Source: JBJYKD01 sp049310025 (GTDB lineage: Bacteria; Bacillota; Thermosediminibacteria; Thermosediminibacterales; Tepidanaerobacteraceae). From it: 45,251 bases of DNA. Each line of letters opens with the position of its first letter. Positions within the stretch are counted from its first letter, which is position 1. The DNA is taken from the NCBI RefSeq assembly GCF_049310025.1, contig NZ_JBJYKD010000026.1, forward strand, positions 1 to 45,251. The letters are read 5' to 3'. Shown piece by piece: positions 42,524 to 45,251 of this stretch. Made by a program: the position numbers and the translations under genes. The notes below the pieces were generated by a model that worked only from the letters and a program-made list of their open reading frames with translations, searched no databases and was not told the origin of the DNA.

Positions 42524-43780
42524 TCATGCCCTGTCTGTCTGCGCCTGGGGCAATTCTTTCGGAAGCACCTGGTTCAGTATGATGCCAAGGATTGCCGCAA
42601 GGCCCATACCTCCCAGCTGTATGCCTCCCCAGATCTTTACTACAGCCCCTCCTATGCCCACCACCAGTATGACACTGGAAATCAGGAGGTTTCTCGGCGT
42701 TTTGAAGTCCACCCGGTTTTCCACCACCGTCCTCACGCCGATGCTGGCGATCATGCCGAAAAGCACGATGGAAATTCCGCCTATCACCGGCTCGGGTATG
42801 GTCCTGATGGCCGCCCCCAGCTTGGGCACGAACGAAAGGATTATTGCCATGACCGCGGCTATCCGCATCACTTCCGGTTTCCATACCCGGGTCAGCGCCA
42901 GCACACCGGTGTTCTCGGAGTAGGTCGTGTTTGCCGGGCCGCCGAAAATGCCCGCCAGGGAAGTGCCGATACCGTCGCCTATCAGCGTCAGGTGAAGGCC
43001 GGGGTCTTTCACAAAATCCTGTTCCACTGTGGCACCCACCGCCAGGATATCGCCCACATGCTCCACCATGGTGGCGATGGCCACCGGTGCGATGAGGCCT
43101 ATGGCGGCCGGGTTGAACACCGGCCACGTAAACCGCGGCATTCCGACCCAGGCGGCTTCCACCACGGGTTTGAAATCCACTATCCCCGCCGCCAGCGACA
43201 CGGCGTAGCCCGCCACAATACCGCTAATCACCGGCAGCAATTTCATAAATCCCCTGACATAAAGATTCACATATGCCACTACTATTAAAACTATGAGGGC
43301 GATTAACCAGTTTTTACCGGCATTGCCTATGGCCACGGGGGCCAGATTCAAACCGATAACCATTATGATGGGTCCCGTTATTACCGGCGGCAGCAGTGAT
43401 TCCATAAACTTTGGCCCGAGGAAATACACCAGCGCCGCCATTATGACATACAGCAATCCTGCGACTATGATTCCTCCCTGAGCGGCGGGGATGCCCATTT
43501 CTTTTACAACCAGCGCCACCGGAGCAATGAATGCGAAGGACGAGCCCAGAAACACCGGTACCTTCCTCTTTGTGACCAGATGAAACCACAGCGTCCCTAT
43601 GCCCGCCGTGAACAGCGCCACGCTGACGTCAAGGCCCGTCAGCAGCGGCACCAGCACTGTGGCGCCGAACATGGTGAAGGTATGCTGCAAGCCCAGTATT
43701 AAAAGCTGCACGGGCGGCAGGTAGTCGCCGGGACGCACCGGATTTCCCGCTGTAGCGGCCGTCTTTCTGGAATGTTCCAT
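42524..43780 (-). CDS. uraA: Uracil permease (NCS2 family)
   Basis: About 418 residues with 12-14 membrane segments. NCS2 motifs: LGLQHTFTMFGATVLVPLL at the N-terminus, ATMVEHVGD with the substrate-contact glutamate, and FGGPANTTYSENTGVLALT. ATG 43780 is nine bases after GGAGG. The PyrR-type leader supports uracil over xanthine or urate as substrate. Confidence 0.92.
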   Translation of the reverse strand: MEHSRKTAATAGNPVRPGDYLPPVQLLILGLQHTFTMFGATVLVPLLTGLDVSVALFTAGIGTLWFHLVTKRKVPVFLGSSFAFIAPVALVVKEMGIPAAQGGIIVAGLLYVIMAALVYFLGPKFMESLLPPVITGPIIMVIGLNLAPVAIGNAGKNWLIALIVLIVVAYVNLYVRGFMKLLPVISGIVAGYAVSLAAGIVDFKPVVEAAWVGMPRFTWPVFNPAAIGLIAPVAIATMVEHVGDILAVGATVEQDFVKDPGLHLTLIGDGIGTSLAGIFGGPANTTYSENTGVLALTRVWKPEVMRIAAVMAIILSFVPKLGAAIRTIPEPVIGGISIVLFGMIASIGVRTVVENRVDFKTPRNLLISSVILVVGIGGAVVKIWGGIQLGGMGLAAILGIILNQVLPKELPQAQTDRA

Positions 43781-43863
43781 ATCATTATGCCTCCTTAACA
43801 AGGTTTTATTAAAGTTTAGTTTTTATGGCAATTTTATGGCTATCACAATCAGTGCATTTAAAT

Positions 43864-43891
43864 AGCCCCTGCCGGCAAGGCGGCAGGGGCT
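43864..43891 (-). other. Second strong hairpin in the uraA leader
   Basis: GCCCCTGCCG and CGGCAGGGGC form a very stable stem after the attenuator terminator. The following minus-strand bases (ATTTAAATG) lack a good T run, so it may protect the mRNA or back up the first terminator. Confidence 0.5.
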
Positions 43892-43901
43892 TCATTCATC
43901 A

Positions 43902-43936
43902 AAAAACCTTTCTCCGTCAGGCGGGAGAAAGGTTCT
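43902..43936 (-). terminator. Attenuator terminator of uraA
   Basis: AACCTTTCTCC and GGAGAAAGGTT pair across an 8-base loop, followed on the minus strand by TTTTTTG. Located between the PyrR site and the coding region. Confidence 0.85.
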
Positions 43937-43958
43937 GCTCTTCATGCACATCGAACTT

Positions 43959-43994
43959 CACCTTACCAGCCTCACAGGACCAGTTTAAAGGTAA
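43959..43994 (-). promoter_or_regulatory. PyrR-binding site (pyrimidine attenuator)
   Basis: The minus strand reads ACCTTTAAACTG, GTCCTGTGAGGCTGG, TAAGGT, matching the PyrR-binding loop of pyr leaders (AGUCC, GAGAGGCU-like core flanked by ACCUUU and AAGGU arms). PyrR bound with UMP would stabilise this stem and allow the terminator to form. Confidence 0.82.
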
Positions 43995-44022
43995 CCGTAA
44001 CCTATCTTTAATTTTCTTTTTT

Positions 44023-44051
44023 ACTATACCACACGTCGCGAATCCTGTCAA
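44023..44051 (-). promoter_or_regulatory. Promoter of uraA
   Basis: TTGACA (44051-44046) and TATAGT (44028-44023) with 17 bases between, about 30 bases before the PyrR site. Confidence 0.85.
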
Positions 44052-44121
44052 TAAGCACGCGCTCAAAGAGGACTTAGAAGCAGAGCGTCCTGGTATGGAC
44101 TGTTTTTGACATTTCTGTCAA

Positions 44122-44391
44122 TCATATTATTTCTAAATAAGCTTCTCGACGATGTTTAATTTCGATTGTTAAGAATAATTCATACTTCCATTTGAGGCCC
44201 AGCTCCTGAGCAGCCTTTTCGATAGGTTCTGAGTCATCACTTTCAGCTCTTTTTAATGCTTTAATTTCATTTTGACTTAACTCTTCGTCTTCTTCTTCGA
44301 CCTTTTCTAGAGCTTCTAATAATGCCTTCTTCCGCTTTTCATATAAGTATTCTGCGTAATCAAGAAGCTGAACTGTCCTTTTCAGGAAGTA
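44122..44391 (-). pseudogene. Truncated small protein, antitoxin-like start of frame
   Basis: An open minus-strand frame of 89 codons between two stops, with no ATG/GTG/TTG near its beginning. It reads QLLDYAEYLYEKRKKALLEA, then an acidic/lysine helix, then KWKYELFLTIEIKHRREAYL. The first part resembles the LLDFAEFLxxKR helix of DUF2281-type antitoxin proteins, but this is a weak visual match. AT-rich like the adjacent SIS gene. Probably an N-terminally truncated remnant. Confidence 0.4.
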
Positions 44392-44410
44392 TTATTAAGT
44401 ATTAATAATA

Positions 44411-44456
44411 AAAACGGCCTGGCTGTTATTCATAACGAATAATGACCAGGCCTTTC
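44411..44456 (-). terminator. Terminator after the SIS-domain gene
   Basis: GGCCTGG (44416-44422) and CCAGGCC (44446-44452) pair, with an inner TTATTC/GAATAA stem. On the minus strand the stem is followed by GTTTTTATTATT. Confidence 0.85.
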
Positions 44457-44459
44457 ATA

Positions 44460-45215
44460 TCAGAACTTTATCCTATCTTTGTAGATTTGCATAAGCTCTT
44501 TATTATGTGCGTCTGATCCATCAATATTCCCGCTTATGAATATGGGGGGTTTAAATCCCTTTTCATACATTATCTCCACTGCCCTAGCAAACACAGCATT
44601 CAATATCGTTGCTCCTATTACCGTGGAGCTTGGCGCAAACGGTTCTGGAACACCATCCAGCTTTAGCGCTGCATCTCCCGGTACTCCATGGTTATCTATC
44701 ACTATATCTCCAAATTCATAGAGATGCTTACCGCTGGAATGCCTTGAAGGCTGAGATCTTGAATAATCCATGGATGTTATTACTATAACCTTTGCTCCTC
44801 TTTCTTTTGCATACATAGCCATCTCTATAGGCACAGGGTTTCTTCCTGAATTGGATATGACTATCACTGTATCCTCTTTCCGTATGTCCTGATACTTTGC
44901 CAGAATAAAACCATAGCCCTCAAACCTCTCTAAGTCTGAACTTTTTGCTGCCCCTTCATGAAGCATCAGACCTGTGTCCAGTATAGGGTGAACAGGGACA
45001 AGGCCACCTGCTCTGTAATACATTTCCTCGCAAAGTATATGAGAGTGACCACATCCGAATATATGAACTATCCCACCATCCATTATACTTTGCGCTATAG
45101 CAGATGAAGCCTGTTCTAGAGGCGTAAATTCCGATTTTAATATTGCATCTAGTAGGTTTTTTATGATATCAAAATATGATTCCAGTGTAAAAACTCCCCC
45201 TTTTCCCCAATCCAT
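44460..45215 (-). CDS. SIS-domain protein (UPF0309-like sugar-phosphate isomerase/binding)
   Basis: Up to 251 residues. SIS-fold motifs: GIVHIFGCGHSHILCEEMYYRAGG near 48-71 and VIVISNSGRNPVPIEMAMYAKE near 117-138, the phospho-sugar loops. The protein fits the UPF0309/phosphoheptose-isomerase-like group; the sugar is unknown. ATG 45215 has no Shine-Dalgarno. GGGGGAG inside the frame stands eight bases before a CTG at 45185 that would begin LESYFDIIKNLLD, matching typical relatives, so a CTG start is possible. Clearly more AT-rich than the rest of the window. Confidence 0.83.
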   Translation of the reverse strand: MDWGKGGVFTLESYFDIIKNLLDAILKSEFTPLEQASSAIAQSIMDGGIVHIFGCGHSHILCEEMYYRAGGLVPVHPILDTGLMLHEGAAKSSDLERFEGYGFILAKYQDIRKEDTVIVISNSGRNPVPIEMAMYAKERGAKVIVITSMDYSRSQPSRHSSGKHLYEFGDIVIDNHGVPGDAALKLDGVPEPFAPSSTVIGATILNAVFARAVEIMYEKGFKPPIFISGNIDGSDAHNKELMQIYKDRIKF

Positions 45216-45251
45216 ATTTAACCAAATACGGCTTGAAAAATAAAAACTAAC

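Noticed and set aside
1..45251. CRISPR array, tRNA, rRNA, prophage or intact insertion sequence
   Set aside because: No regularly spaced repeats, no tRNA-like cloverleaf with conserved T-loop, no rRNA blocks and no complete transposase were found.

Overview
The window reads as chromosomal DNA of an endospore-forming, flagellated, Gram-positive anaerobe of the Firmicutes. The evidence is spoIIID, spoIIQ and spoIID, sigI-rsgI, the Bacillus-like order spoIIID-mbl-flhO-flhP-fabZ, and the Bacillus-like order atp operon-ywmB-murA-spoIID-spoIIQ. The fairly GC-rich coding sequence, frequent GTG/TTG starts with strong Shine-Dalgarno sites, and the presence of both an F-type and a V-type rotary ATPase suggest a Thermoanaerobacterales- or Thermosediminibacterales-like lineage. 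That placement is inference. Almost every gene is on the minus strand; only the cobalamin-controlled cblT-cblS pair is on the plus strand.

Layout. 1-744: AT-rich, gene-poor remnant DNA with an inverted-repeat element, a protein fragment and an outward promoter. 745-5284: a lysine-pathway operon (dapB-asd-dapG-dapA, transcribed leftwards) behind a promoter and an L-box lysine riboswitch. 5333-6943: a divergent promoter, cobalamin riboswitch and terminator, then cblT (ECF S component) and cblS (alpha-ribazole kinase-like). 6999-12987: spoIIID, mbl, flgF, flgG, a rod-binding protein, a NAGPA-like protein, fabZ and a lipoprotein. 13181-17925: a membrane-anchored PIG-L deacetylase and a NEW3 protein/ABC ATPase/ABC permease cassette. 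18098-22309: spoIIQ (with a sigma-F-like promoter), spoIID, murA, ywmB.

22361-29229 is a complete F-type ATP synthase operon (atpI-B-E-F-H-A-G-D-C). A two-LysM protein (29488-29859) separates it from a complete V-type operon (38726-30208, order H/G-I-K-E-C-F-A-B-D), which is preceded by an AtpZ-like gene with a leaderless-looking promoter. The ion-binding subunits of both rotary enzymes carry Na+-type ligand sets, so the cell probably runs two sodium-coupled rotary ATPases encoded side by side. The F1 epsilon subunit lacks its inhibitory C-terminal helices.

39275-42331: a stalk-domain (copper amine oxidase N-like) secreted protein downstream of sigI-rsgI. The rsgI frame appears broken near its 3' end, with about 120 more codons of the same low-complexity tail in the +1 frame. 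A strong hairpin after rsgI buries the Shine-Dalgarno site of the stalk-domain gene. 42524-44051: uracil permease under a PyrR-type attenuator. 44122-45215: an AT-rich segment with a small truncated coding fragment and a SIS-domain gene, unlike the rest in base composition and possibly acquired.
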